DNA from: JBAZKK01 sp964456925
Lineage (GTDB): Bacteria; Omnitrophota; Gorgyraeia; Gygaellales; Profunditerraquicolaceae
Assembly (NCBI GenBank): GCA_964456925.1
Contig: CAYWCX010000010.1
Location: 1 to 29,825 of the forward strand
Reading direction: 5' to 3'
DNA length: 29,825 bases
Positions 22,073 to 29,825 of this stretch are shown here, one piece after another. The notes below the pieces were generated by a model. It was not told where the DNA came from. It did no database searches and was given only the letters and a program-made list of their open reading frames with translations. The position numbers were made by a program, and so were the translations under genes. Numbering within the stretch: the stretch's first letter is position 1; each line of letters starts with the position of its first letter.

Positions 22073-23028
22073 TTGAAGAAAAAATCATCGAGTTCTTGAA
22101 AAAGAAAAGCGGCTATGCCTCCGGCGAAGACTTGAGCCGCCATCTTAAAGTCAGCCGTCAGGCGCTCTGGAAGCACATCGAGAACCTGCGCGACCTGGAT
22201 TATGATATCGTGGCAGTGCCGCATTTAGGCTATCAACTTCGGGGGCTGCCGGACAGGCTATTGCCTTTCGAGGTAGCGCATGGCCTGCACACCAGGTTTA
22301 TCGGCAGGAAGATTTATTACTTTGAGAGCGTCTCTTCCACCATGGATATTGCGGTAAAACTAGGCCTCGATAATGCGCCGCAGGGGAGCCTGGTTTTAGC
22401 CGAGGCCCAGACCAGGGGCAGGGGAAGGCTCAGCCGCCACTGGCATTCCCCCAAACGTAAAGGCATATATCTCTCCTTGCTTTTACGGCCGAAGTTTATG
22501 CTGAGCGATACGCCCTTGCTGACGCTTTTAAGCGCGGTGAGTATCTGCGAAGCGGTAAAAGAAATAACGGGGTTAAAATGCAGCATCAAATGGCCGAATG
22601 ACATATTCCTGGGTAATAAGAAGGTCGGGGGGATACTTACGGAGTTGAATGCCGAAACGGACGAGATACGTTTTGTGGTAATCGGCATCGGCTTAAACGT
22701 CAATAACGAAAAGGATACCCTGCTCGCCCAGGCCACCTCCCTGAAGGAACATCTTAAGAAGGACACCAACCGTGTCGGATTATTACAGGAGACACTGCGC
22801 CGCCTGGAAAATAATTACCTCCTCCTGGAGGCGAAAGGCGGCGCGCCGATTATCCAGAAATGGCGCGTTTATAATTTAACCCTCGGTAAAAGGGTAAAGG
22901 TCATCTCGCACCACAGGCAGGTCGAAGGCCAGGCAGCGGACATTGACAAAGACGGCAGCCTGCTGGTGAGGAGGGACTCCGGCGTAACGGAAAAGATTAC
23001 TGCCGGGGATGTGCTGCACTGCAGGTAG
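22069..23028 (+). CDS. birA: Biotin-protein ligase/biotin repressor BirA
   Basis: A 319-residue bifunctional protein. Residues 1-60 form a winged helix (SGEDLSRHLKVSRQALWKHIENLR) that binds DNA. The central ligase domain shows ESVSSTMD, GRGRLSRHW (biotinyl-adenylate loop), CSIKWPNDIFL and GGILTEL, and the C-terminal SH3-like domain is about 270-319. It activates biotin to attach it to carboxylases, and can repress biotin genes. It overlaps larE by ATGA. Confidence 0.93.
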   Translation: MIEEKIIEFLKKKSGYASGEDLSRHLKVSRQALWKHIENLRDLDYDIVAVPHLGYQLRGLPDRLLPFEVAHGLHTRFIGRKIYYFESVSSTMDIAVKLGLDNAPQGSLVLAEAQTRGRGRLSRHWHSPKRKGIYLSLLLRPKFMLSDTPLLTLLSAVSICEAVKEITGLKCSIKWPNDIFLGNKKVGGILTELNAETDEIRFVVIGIGLNVNNEKDTLLAQATSLKEHLKKDTNRVGLLQETLRRLENNYLLLEAKGGAPIIQKWRVYNLTLGKRVKVISHHRQVEGQAADIDKDGSLLVRRDSGVTEKITAGDVLHCR

Positions 23029-23062
23029 ATTTCAGTATTGTAAACTAAAAAAAGATTATCGG

Positions 23063-23091
23063 TTGACATATCGGCCGGGCCTTTTTATAAT
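23063..23091 (+). promoter_or_regulatory. Perfect consensus promoter for TonB receptor (leaderless)
   Basis: TTGACA (23063-23068) and TATAAT (23086-23091) match both consensus boxes exactly, with the ideal 17-base spacer. The TonB receptor ATG begins six bases after the -10 box, where transcription itself should start. The mRNA would therefore have essentially no 5' leader, and no Shine-Dalgarno sequence is present. Confidence 0.8.
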
Positions 23092-23097
23092 GGTGCC

Positions 23098-24894
23098 ATG
23101 CTGGCGAGGTTCGGCTTTTGTTTTGGGGTTATATTTTTAATTTGCTGCGGTGCTGCCGCTGCCGAAGATAACGGCGCCTTGGAGCTGGAGCCGATTATCG
23201 TGGTGCAGCATAATATCTCCGGCCCGGGCGCCTACTCCCTCAAATATCGCGACCCGCAATATTCTGCTTTTGCTTCTCCTTTAAAGGCCGTGGGTCTCCT
23301 GCCCGTAGACCTGGAAGACCGCTCGGCGAACGGCGCAACCCAGATGCGTTTTTCCCTGCGGGGTTCGACCACCCGCGGGGTAGCAATGCTCCTTGACGGC
23401 CAGCGCATCAACGAGCCCCAGGCAGAATATTATAATTCGGATATACCGTTTACGAGCGAGGATATAAAAAAGATAGAGTTGTTTTCGGCCGGGATGCTTC
23501 CCTCACCCGCTCCCGATGCCATCGGAGGAGCCATAAACATTGCGCTCAAAAAACCGCAGGCAAAAGACAGGGTTCTGGAATTAAGCTACGGTTCGCATGA
23601 CCTCAAAGGCGTATTGTTCAGCGCCAGCGAAAAGATAAATAATTTCGGCACGAGGTTATCGCTGGAGAACCGCGAAAGCCGGGGGTTTAGGGAGGACACC
23701 GACTTTAAACAGTTTACCCTTTCGTCAAGTTCTTCCCTGGATGTATCCTGCGGCAGCATTGATATAAATGTAGGCTATCAGGAGAAGGAATACGGCGCCT
23801 ATGATTTTTATAGCCCTGCCAAAGGGTATCTTTCTAAGGAGTGGACCAAGACCTGGCTTTTAAAGTCAGAAGCCCGGCTTGAGAAGGGGGGGCTTTTCAT
23901 AAAGCCCGCCTTCCTGTGGCGCAGGCATTACGATAAATTTATGCTGGATAAGACTAATGTACGCAGCAACTATCTTAACCATCATCGAAGCGACCTCTAT
24001 ACCCCGGGGATTTCCTTCCAAAAGGAAGTGGCGCCGCTTGGCATGCTGGGTTTGAATTTGGAATACGGCGAGGAACGCCTGAACTCTACCAACCTCGGTA
24101 AACATCAGCGCAGCCATACAAGCATCACCTTAACCGATGACCTCAATCTGACTGAAAACTTAGGCCTGGAGTTGTCCTTAAGAAGGGATGATTTTGACGG
24201 CTTTGGAGATGTTTATTACGGCGCTGCCCGCGCCAAACTTAAAGCCTCAGAACACGGCTCATTTAACCTCGGGGTATCCCGGAATATACGCATCCCGACT
24301 TTCACCGAACTTTATTACAGCGACCCAACTACTATCGGGGATGCGGGTTTATCGGCGGAAAAATCTTTAAGCTATGAGTGCGGTTATGACTATTCCGGCG
24401 GGAAATTATCGCGCGGGATCGGTTTTTTCTTAAGGCAAGAGCAAGACCTTATTGACTGGGTCAAAAGCAGTTCTTCCCAGGAAAAATGGCAGGCGCAAAA
24501 TATCGCTGCGGCCGGGGTGCTGGGAACGGAGGCCTATTTTAAAATACGGCTGAACAGCGCGGGGGAGCTGGATTTTAATTATGCCTATATCAACAAAGAT
24601 ATCGACGAGCGGGGGTATATCTATAAATACGGGCCCGATTACGCCAGGCATATCTTTAATGCCTCGGCAAATTTCGATTTACCCCGCGGCACGCAGACGT
24701 TGTGGCTGACCTATAAAAAGAGGCCGCTGCGCGACGGCTGGTGGCTATTGGGCGGCACCTTTAATTATGAATTAAATAAAAAAACACGCTTCTTTTTAAG
24801 GGTTACCAATATTTTAAATTCGGAATATCAGGAGATAGAGGGCATACCGCAGCCGGGACGCTCGCTGGAAAGCGGGGTAAGGCTGGAATGGTGA
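23098..24894 (+). CDS. TonB-dependent outer-membrane receptor
   Basis: A 598-residue protein with a signal peptide (residues 1-22, FGVIFLICCGAAAA), a plug domain (about 35-155, with RFSLRGSTTRGVAMLLDGQRIN and AIGGAINI) and a 22-strand-type barrel of alternating residues to the end (IPTFTELYYSDP is the usual late-barrel motif). The last residue is Trp, as expected for barrel insertion. Cargo could be a metal chelate, vitamin or sugar; BtuB-like cobalamin uptake is possible, but no riboswitch can be present because the transcript appears leaderless. TonB/ExbBD are not in the window. Confidence 0.9.
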   Translation: MLARFGFCFGVIFLICCGAAAAEDNGALELEPIIVVQHNISGPGAYSLKYRDPQYSAFASPLKAVGLLPVDLEDRSANGATQMRFSLRGSTTRGVAMLLDGQRINEPQAEYYNSDIPFTSEDIKKIELFSAGMLPSPAPDAIGGAINIALKKPQAKDRVLELSYGSHDLKGVLFSASEKINNFGTRLSLENRESRGFREDTDFKQFTLSSSSSLDVSCGSIDINVGYQEKEYGAYDFYSPAKGYLSKEWTKTWLLKSEARLEKGGLFIKPAFLWRRHYDKFMLDKTNVRSNYLNHHRSDLYTPGISFQKEVAPLGMLGLNLEYGEERLNSTNLGKHQRSHTSITLTDDLNLTENLGLELSLRRDDFDGFGDVYYGAARAKLKASEHGSFNLGVSRNIRIPTFTELYYSDPTTIGDAGLSAEKSLSYECGYDYSGGKLSRGIGFFLRQEQDLIDWVKSSSSQEKWQAQNIAAAGVLGTEAYFKIRLNSAGELDFNYAYINKDIDERGYIYKYGPDYARHIFNASANFDLPRGTQTLWLTYKKRPLRDGWWLLGGTFNYELNKKTRFFLRVTNILNSEYQEIEGIPQPGRSLESGVRLEW

Positions 24895-24904
24895 ATTTGA
24901 GTTA

Positions 24905-24913
24905 TGGTATAAT
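24905..24913 (+). promoter_or_regulatory. Extended -10 promoter for mnmA
   Basis: TGGTATAAT (24905-24913) is an extended -10 element (TGn-TATAAT). No strong -35 box is seen, which such promoters do not need. It would start transcription near 24920, about ten bases before the ATG of mnmA, leaving just room for the GAGG ribosome site. Confidence 0.6.
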
Positions 24914-24930
24914 AGCGCTTGAGGCTTAAA

Positions 24931-25995
24931 ATGACCGGACGTGTTGCAGTAGCGATGAGCGGAGGAGTGGATTCAGCGGTGGCAGCCGCGCTCTTGGTGG
25001 AGCAGGGCTGGGAAGTCATCGGTATTACCATGTGTTTCAATCTCGCGGAGTTCCCTAACGGCAATATCGCAGACGGCAATGACGGGGTTGCGGATGCCCG
25101 GCGCGTGGCAGCGCAGCTGGGTATCAGGCATTTTGTTGCGGATATGCACGGGATCCTGGAGGAACGGGTGATTAAGGATTTCTGCCGCGAATACCTTAGG
25201 GGAAGGACCCCGAACCCCTGCGTGCGTTGTAACCGGTATATCAAATTCGGCGCCTTGTTCAAAAAAGCCCGCCTCTTGGGAGCGCAATATTTCGCCACCG
25301 GGCATTATGCCCGCATCGCTAAATATAAAGACAGTTACTTCCTGAAAAAAGGCAGGGATTCTTCCAAGGACCAGTCTTATTTTTTATACCGCCTCAACCG
25401 CGATGACCTGAGGCGCATTATTTTTCCCCTCGGTATTTATACCAAGGAGCGGGTGAAGGAATTAGCCCGCGAATTTAATTTGCCCAGCGCGGATAAATCC
25501 GCCAGCCAGGAGATTTGTTTTTTAAAGGGAGGGGACTACCGCGATTTTCTTAAGGCGCGCCTGAAGTCGCTCACGCCGGCCGGCGCGATTGTAGATGAAA
25601 AAGGAAGGGTGCTGGGCAGGCACCGCGGTATCGCCTTTTATACTATCGGCCAGCGCGAAGGCCTGGGCGTTGCCCTGGGCTACCCTGCCTACATCATCGG
25701 CATTGATTCGGGAAAAAATACAATTACCTTAGGCCGTAAAGCCGATGTCTTAAAAAGAGAATTTTTGGTAAAAGAGCCGCATTTTATCCTGCGCCTTCCT
25801 AAAAAGAAGGTTGCCCTGAAAGTTAAGATAAGGTATAATCACAGGGAAGCGGCGGCCGATATCTGGCCGGGCGAAGACAGAGTGCGGGTATGTTTTAAAA
25901 AAGCCCAATTTGCGATTACGCCCGGACAGTCCGCGGTGTTCTACGATAAGGATACGGTGGCCGGCGGAGGAATTATCGAGAAGGTGCGGGATTAA
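24931..25995 (+). CDS. mnmA: tRNA-specific 2-thiouridylase MnmA
   Basis: A 354-residue enzyme that puts the 2-thio group on U34 of Lys, Glu and Gln tRNAs. The PP-loop is MSGGVDSAV (9-17). The two catalytic cysteines are Cys97 (TPNPCVRC) and Cys196 (SQEICFL). GHYARI and KDQSYFLYRL are the usual tRNA-binding segments, and a beta-barrel follows at the C-terminus. It normally takes sulfur from a cysteine desulfurase via carriers, and none is encoded here. ATG at 24931 with GAGG upstream is preferred to the TTG at 24919. Confidence 0.95.
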   Translation: MTGRVAVAMSGGVDSAVAAALLVEQGWEVIGITMCFNLAEFPNGNIADGNDGVADARRVAAQLGIRHFVADMHGILEERVIKDFCREYLRGRTPNPCVRCNRYIKFGALFKKARLLGAQYFATGHYARIAKYKDSYFLKKGRDSSKDQSYFLYRLNRDDLRRIIFPLGIYTKERVKELAREFNLPSADKSASQEICFLKGGDYRDFLKARLKSLTPAGAIVDEKGRVLGRHRGIAFYTIGQREGLGVALGYPAYIIGIDSGKNTITLGRKADVLKREFLVKEPHFILRLPKKKVALKVKIRYNHREAAADIWPGEDRVRVCFKKAQFAITPGQSAVFYDKDTVAGGGIIEKVRD

Positions 25996-25996
25996 T

Positions 25997-26953
25997 ATGG
26001 TGATGCGCAGGGGATTCGGTCATATTGAAGAGAAGATCCGCGAACTTAAGAAGAAACGCAAGGCGGTAATCCTGGTACATAATTACCAGCTTCCCGAAGT
26101 GCAGGATATTGCGGATTTCCGGGGGGATTCCCTGGAGTTGAGCCGCCAGGCCGCGAAAACCGATGCCGAGGTGATTGTTTTCTGCGGGGTGCATTTTATG
26201 GCCGAGACCGCTTCAATACTTAGCCCCCATAAGACCGTGATTATGCCCGATGACAATGCCGGCTGCCCGATGGCGGATATGATTACCGCCTGGGATTTAA
26301 AGAAATTGAAGGATAAATATCCGCGTGCTGTAGCAGTAGGCTATGTCAATACCCCGGCCGTGGTCAAGGCCGAGCTCGATGTCTGCTGCACCTCTACCAA
26401 CGCCGCGGCAGTAGTCAATGCGGTGATAAAGGATGCCGCGGCGGGCGGAAAGGTATTCGGCGGCAGGGACGAAGTTATTTTTGTGCCGGATAAATACCTT
26501 GCGGATTACGTTTCAAAACAGACCGGCAGGAAACTTATCGCCTGGAACGGATTCTGCCCTACCCACGTCAAGATAACCCCCGAGGATATCAGGAGGGAGA
26601 AAAGATTCCATCCCCAGGCCAAGGTTGTGGTGCATCCGGAATGCGTTCCCGCAGTAGTGGCGCTGGCGGATGCCGCGCTTTCCACCAGCCAGATTTGTAA
26701 ATTTGCCCATGAAACCAAGGCCAGAGAGATGATTATCGGCACCGAGGTCGGGCTTATCTACCGCCTGAAAAAAGACAACCCCGGCAAGGAGTTCTATCCG
26801 GCATCCGAGGCCGCAGTTTGCCCCAATATGAAGCGCACCACCCAGGAAAAGATCCTCTGGGCGCTCGAGGAGCTTAAAGAGGAGGTGCGCGTTCCCGACG
26901 ATATCCGCCGCCGCGCCGTTAAATCCATCAACAGGATGCTGGAAATTCTTTAG
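25997..26953 (+). CDS. nadA: Quinolinate synthase
   Basis: A 318-residue [4Fe-4S] enzyme that condenses iminoaspartate with dihydroxyacetone phosphate to quinolinate for NAD synthesis. Family motifs are HNYQLPEVQDIADF, FCGVHFMAETA, MPDDNAGCPMADM, DVCCTSTNA, WNGFCPTH, HPECV and EAAVCPNMKRT; cysteines in the DVCC, GFCPTH and VCPNM segments are the expected cluster ligands. It starts one base after the mnmA stop. nadB and nadC are not in the window. Confidence 0.95.
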   Translation: MVMRRGFGHIEEKIRELKKKRKAVILVHNYQLPEVQDIADFRGDSLELSRQAAKTDAEVIVFCGVHFMAETASILSPHKTVIMPDDNAGCPMADMITAWDLKKLKDKYPRAVAVGYVNTPAVVKAELDVCCTSTNAAAVVNAVIKDAAAGGKVFGGRDEVIFVPDKYLADYVSKQTGRKLIAWNGFCPTHVKITPEDIRREKRFHPQAKVVVHPECVPAVVALADAALSTSQICKFAHETKAREMIIGTEVGLIYRLKKDNPGKEFYPASEAAVCPNMKRTTQEKILWALEELKEEVRVPDDIRRRAVKSINRMLEIL

Positions 26954-26955
26954 CA

Positions 26956-27618
26956 ATGCAGAGGATTAAAGAGGATTTTTTTAAGTTATCCGCGAGCAGC
27001 CTGAACCTTTTCCGGGATTGCCCGCGCTGTTTCTGGCTGGAGTTAAAGTCCGGCCTGAAGCGGCCGGGGATGCCGGTAGCCACTATTACTACCGGGCTAG
27101 ACCGGGTTATCAAAGAGTGCCTCAATCAATACCGCGCTAAAAATACCCTGCCGCCTTTTTTCGAAGGCAAGGTTAAAGGCAGGTTAATGCCTGATTTTCC
27201 CGACAGGGGATGGTTCGAATATAACGACTCCGCCTTAAACGCCAGGTTATGCGGCTATCTTGACGAATGTATCAAGGTCGACGAGAAGTATTACGCGGTG
27301 CTTGACCATAAGACCCGTGGGAGCGCGCCGGATAGCGTACATCAGGCCTATCAGTTGCAGATGGACGTTTACACTTTTTTACTGGAAGCGAACAATTTTC
27401 CTACCCTGCGCCGCGCATACCTGGCTTACTATATCCCTAAAAAAATAATTTCCGGAGCGGATTTTCAGTTTGAGGTTTTAATCAAGGAAATCGCTACTGA
27501 CCCCGGCCGCGCCCGGCAGATATTTTCGCAAGCCGTGGAATTATTGCGTCAACCCATGCCTTCTTTAAATAAGGATTGCGGTTTCTGCAACTGGACCGTG
27601 ACTACGGGAACCGAGTAA
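26956..27618 (+). CDS. PD-(D/E)XK nuclease-fold protein with Cys pairs
   Basis: A 220-residue protein of the PD-(D/E)XK (Cas4/RecB-like) nuclease superfamily. Active-site residues are Asp103 (GYLDE), Asp117-His118-Lys119 (VLDHKT) and Gln133/135 (YQLQMDVY). CPRCFW (Cys22, Cys25) near the N-terminus and CGFCNW (Cys208, Cys211) near the C-terminus could hold an Fe-S cluster, as in Cas4 and AddB proteins. It stands alone: no helicase, CRISPR array or cas gene is near. It starts three bases after nadA and abuts the RluA-type gene. The role is unknown, perhaps DNA repair. Confidence 0.75.
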   Translation: MQRIKEDFFKLSASSLNLFRDCPRCFWLELKSGLKRPGMPVATITTGLDRVIKECLNQYRAKNTLPPFFEGKVKGRLMPDFPDRGWFEYNDSALNARLCGYLDECIKVDEKYYAVLDHKTRGSAPDSVHQAYQLQMDVYTFLLEANNFPTLRRAYLAYYIPKKIISGADFQFEVLIKEIATDPGRARQIFSQAVELLRQPMPSLNKDCGFCNWTVTTGTE

Positions 27619-28245
27619 GTGAATATCCCTATTGTCTATGAGGATGAGTGGCTTTTAGTGCTGGATAAACCGGCGGGTTTGCTGGTTGTCCCTACCCCTA
27701 AAAGGGAATCTCGCACCCTTACCAGTATCCTTAACGACGATGCCGTAAAAAACAACAGGCCTTACCGGCTGCACCCCTGCCATCGTTTGGACAGGGATAC
27801 CTCGGGGCTGATTATTTACGCCAAAGGCAGGGCGATAGAGAAGAAAATGCTCGAGCTCTTTAAGAACAGGAAGATCCATAAGACCTACCTTGCTTTAGTC
27901 GCGGGATGTCCGCTAAAAAATGAAGGACGGATCGCTAACCCCATTGAGGGCAAAAGCGCCGTAACCTCTTACCGCGTGATTGAAAAAAGAAAGGGTTTTT
28001 GCGTCTTAGAGGTAAAACCGCTCACCGGACGCACCAATCAGATCCGCATCCATTTAAAACAGCTGGGGCATCCTGTTTTGGGAGAAGATAGGTTTGCGCT
28101 GCGCCGGGACTTTAAGATTAAGGCCAGGAGGTTATGCCTGCATGCTAAAGGATTGGAATTCAGGCATCCCGTAACCGCCAGGACCCTGTTCCTCGAGGCG
28201 CAATTACCGCAGGGATTAAAGGAATTTTTAAACACGCACCGTTAA
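27619..28245 (+). CDS. RluA-family RNA pseudouridine synthase
   Basis: A 208-residue single-domain enzyme that isomerises uridine in rRNA or tRNA. The catalytic Asp58 is in the HRLDRDTSG motif; LDKPAGLLV and GRTNQIRIHLKQLGHPVLGE are the other family motifs. It has no N-terminal S4 domain, so it resembles TruC/RluA-like members more than RluD. It starts with GTG directly after the preceding stop. The exact RNA target cannot be told. Confidence 0.9.
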   Translation: MNIPIVYEDEWLLVLDKPAGLLVVPTPKRESRTLTSILNDDAVKNNRPYRLHPCHRLDRDTSGLIIYAKGRAIEKKMLELFKNRKIHKTYLALVAGCPLKNEGRIANPIEGKSAVTSYRVIEKRKGFCVLEVKPLTGRTNQIRIHLKQLGHPVLGEDRFALRRDFKIKARRLCLHAKGLEFRHPVTARTLFLEAQLPQGLKEFLNTHR

Positions 28246-28246
28246 A

Positions 28247-28993
28247 ATGGACGTTAAATATATTATTCTGGGTTTACTCCAGGGGATAACCGAGTTTTTA
28301 CCGGTGAGTAGTTCCGGCCACCTCGTGATTGTGCAGCGTATTTTGGGATTATCCGACGGGGAGCTGGCCATTTCGGTAATCCTGCATCTGGGTACCGCCT
28401 TGGCGCTGGTAGTGTTTTTCTTTAAGGATTTATTGGGCTTATTCAAAAAACCCAGGGTCATATTTTATCTGGCTGTTACTACCGTCATCACTGTTGTCTT
28501 AGGGTTTGCGGGAAAAGATTTTTTTGAAAGTTTGTTCAGCTCGGTAGCCTTAGTTGCCGTTGCCTTGATGATAACCGGCATTATTTTGACCGCAGCCGGG
28601 AAATTTATGGCGGGCAGGAGAGAAAATGCAAGTCTTCGCGATGCCGCTATCCTGGGCTTGACCCAGGCAATTGCGATTGTCCCGGGTATTTCGCGCTCCG
28701 GAATTACTATTTCCACTTTGCTTTTTTTGGGTATTGAAAAAGAAGAGGCTTTCCGTTTTACCTTTCTGGCGGCGATACCGGTGATATTCGGCGCCGCCTT
28801 GTTAGAAGCCAGAGGGATTAATTTTGCCCTGAGCAACAATACCGCAGGTTTGATTATGGGATTCGGGTGCAGTTTCCTGGCGGGTCTGGTTTCCTTGCGT
28901 TTCCTGAAATTAATTTTGAAGAAGGCCAGGTTGCATTACTTCGGTTATTACTGTATTATGATAGCAATCGCAGCCTTATTATTCGTAAGATGA
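28247..28993 (+). CDS. uppP: Undecaprenyl-diphosphate phosphatase (BacA)
   Basis: A 248-residue inner-membrane enzyme that recycles undecaprenyl diphosphate to the monophosphate carrier for peptidoglycan and other envelope polymers. Its two signature motifs are present: QGITEFLPVSSSGH (Glu16 and His25 of the active site) and PGISRSGITI with the catalytic Arg. About seven or eight hydrophobic spans fill the rest. The start is one base after the preceding stop, and its TGA overlaps the next ATG (ATGA). Confidence 0.95.
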   Translation: MDVKYIILGLLQGITEFLPVSSSGHLVIVQRILGLSDGELAISVILHLGTALALVVFFFKDLLGLFKKPRVIFYLAVTTVITVVLGFAGKDFFESLFSSVALVAVALMITGIILTAAGKFMAGRRENASLRDAAILGLTQAIAIVPGISRSGITISTLLFLGIEKEEAFRFTFLAAIPVIFGAALLEARGINFALSNNTAGLIMGFGCSFLAGLVSLRFLKLILKKARLHYFGYYCIMIAIAALLFVR

Positions 28994-29825
28994 GCATATT
29001 GGTTTTAGGCACCGTAGCCCTGGATAACGTAAAAACCCCTTTCGGCATAAGGAAGCGGATCCTCGGCGGGTCGGCGGCGCATTTCGCAATGTCGGCGCGT
29101 TTATTCACTCAGGTAAATCTGGTTGCAGTGATTGGCGAAGATTTTCCAAAGAAGTACGTTGATTTTCTGGAAGCCAAAGGCATTGTTCTGACTTCGCTTA
29201 TCCGCACGCAAGGCAAGACCTTTCAATGGAGCGGCGAGTACCGCGGCGACCTTAATGCCGCGCTGACTTTAGGTACGGAATTAGGGGTGTTGGCAAATTT
29301 TAAACCGGTAATCTCGCCGGAACAAAGGAAGATAGGATACATATTTTTAGCTAATGTTGATCCGGATATCCAGAGGCATCTTTTACGGCACCTGCGTTCC
29401 CCCCGGCTCGTAGGTCTGGATAGCATGGATTACTGGATCCGGCACCGGCGGCCCGCTTTATTGCGCCTGCTCAAAATGGTAAATATCTATGTTGCCAATG
29501 ACCAGGAGGCACGGGGGCTCTCCGGAGAAACTAACCTTTTGAAAGCCGCCCGGTACCTGCATTCCCTGGGGCCGCGGATGGTCATCGTTAAAAAAGGCGA
29601 ACACGGAGTCTTATTCTATAACAAAGAGTTTGTTTTTTGTTTACCTGCTTACCCGACGGCGAAAGTGGTTGACCCGACCGGCGCAGGCGATACCTTTGCC
29701 GGAGGGTTCATGGGGTACCTGGCAAAGTCGGGAAGGACCGACCCTGCCACCATTAAAAAGGCAATTACTTATGCCACGGTAGCCGCTTCATTTAATGTGG
29801 AGGGCTTTGGGGCAGAGAGGACGGC
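28990..29825 (+). CDS. PfkB-family carbohydrate kinase (truncated by window end)
   Basis: An open frame beginning MSILVLGTVALDNVKTPFG runs to the window end without a stop (278 complete codons), so only the C-terminal residues are missing. The PfkB signature DPTGAGDTFAGGF holds the catalytic Asp and anion hole, and GGSAAHFAMSARLF is the N-terminal substrate motif. It phosphorylates a sugar or nucleoside; the acceptor is not evident. It overlaps uppP by four bases, so the two are translated together, which may point to an envelope-sugar role. Confidence 0.9.
   Translation, partial: MSILVLGTVALDNVKTPFGIRKRILGGSAAHFAMSARLFTQVNLVAVIGEDFPKKYVDFLEAKGIVLTSLIRTQGKTFQWSGEYRGDLNAALTLGTELGVLANFKPVISPEQRKIGYIFLANVDPDIQRHLLRHLRSPRLVGLDSMDYWIRHRRPALLRLLKMVNIYVANDQEARGLSGETNLLKAARYLHSLGPRMVIVKKGEHGVLFYNKEFVFCLPAYPTAKVVDPTGAGDTFAGGFMGYLAKSGRTDPATIKKAITYATVAASFNVEGFGAERT

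Noticed and set aside
26956..27618. CRISPR-associated Cas4 with a nearby array
   Set aside because: No direct repeats with regular spacers and no other cas gene are seen anywhere in the window.
1..29825. tRNA, rRNA, insertion sequence or prophage
   Set aside because: I saw no cloverleaf pattern, transposase, integrase or long terminal repeats; gene order and base use look uniform.

Overview
This window reads as a compact chromosomal stretch from a strictly anaerobic or microaerophobic diderm bacterium of moderate GC. Every gene I can support lies on the + strand. Many genes overlap by 4 bases (ATGA) or are separated by fewer than 30 bases, and no gene-free stretch exceeds 200 bases; the longest are about 195 bases before the first Rrf2 gene and about 147 before the second. 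An outer membrane is indicated by a TonB-dependent receptor and a CsgG-like C-terminus. An oxygen-sensitive life is indicated by superoxide reductase, a flavodiiron protein, rubredoxin and a ferritin-like protein. The gene style resembles uncultured lineages such as Omnitrophota. That placement is an impression, because the window has no rRNA or other phylogenetic marker.

Layout. Bases 1-400 hold the end of a CsgG-like gene, a tiny basic ORF and a terminator. Bases 461-3457 hold a STAS-PilZ protein followed by a Co/Ni ECF importer (cbiM, a PDGLE/CbiN-like gene, cbiQ, cbiO). Bases 3551-9549 hold two different ZIP metal transporters flanking a PP-loop/NFACT-R-like protein and an AmrS-type radical SAM enzyme, then nicotinamidase, thiamine phosphate synthase, and a permease with an N-terminal Cys-rich metal-binding domain. 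Bases 9550-17030 begin with a promoter carrying a perfect 9-7-9 palindrome, a structured leader with a 25-codon ORF, and an Fe-S-type Rrf2 regulator. These are followed by a Cys-rich small protein, sufC-sufB, an FNR-like reductase, superoxide reductase, flavodiiron protein, a 20-residue CxxC/poly-Lys microprotein, rubredoxin, an FMN split-barrel protein, a ferritin-like protein, a glutaredoxin-like protein and a thioredoxin-reductase-like enzyme. Bases 17100-22072 form a sulfur-assimilation block: a second Cys-triad Rrf2, cysK, a DUF169 protein, an Nfu scaffold, a homocysteine-forming sulfurtransferase with its NIL-ferredoxin partner, and a LarE-type sulfur transferase. Bases 22069-29825 hold birA, a TonB receptor with an apparently leaderless promoter, mnmA, nadA, a lone PD-(D/E)XK nuclease, an RluA-type pseudouridine synthase, uppP and a truncated pfkB-family kinase.

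How it fits together. Two Rrf2 regulators, each with three cysteines placed as in IscR, head the Fe-S/oxygen-defence block and the sulfur block. Fe-S status could therefore control cluster building (minimal SufBC plus Nfu), oxygen and superoxide removal, and sulfur entry into cysteine and homocysteine. No cysteine desulfurase is present in the window. Several sulfur-handling enzymes here carry cysteine sets compatible with Fe-S clusters or persulfides, which makes sulfide-driven sulfur traffic a reasonable hypothesis. The most novel-looking items are the attenuator-like leader and micro-ORF before the first Rrf2, the 20-residue microprotein between the flavodiiron protein and rubredoxin, the leaderless TonB receptor promoter, and the combined sulfur cluster.
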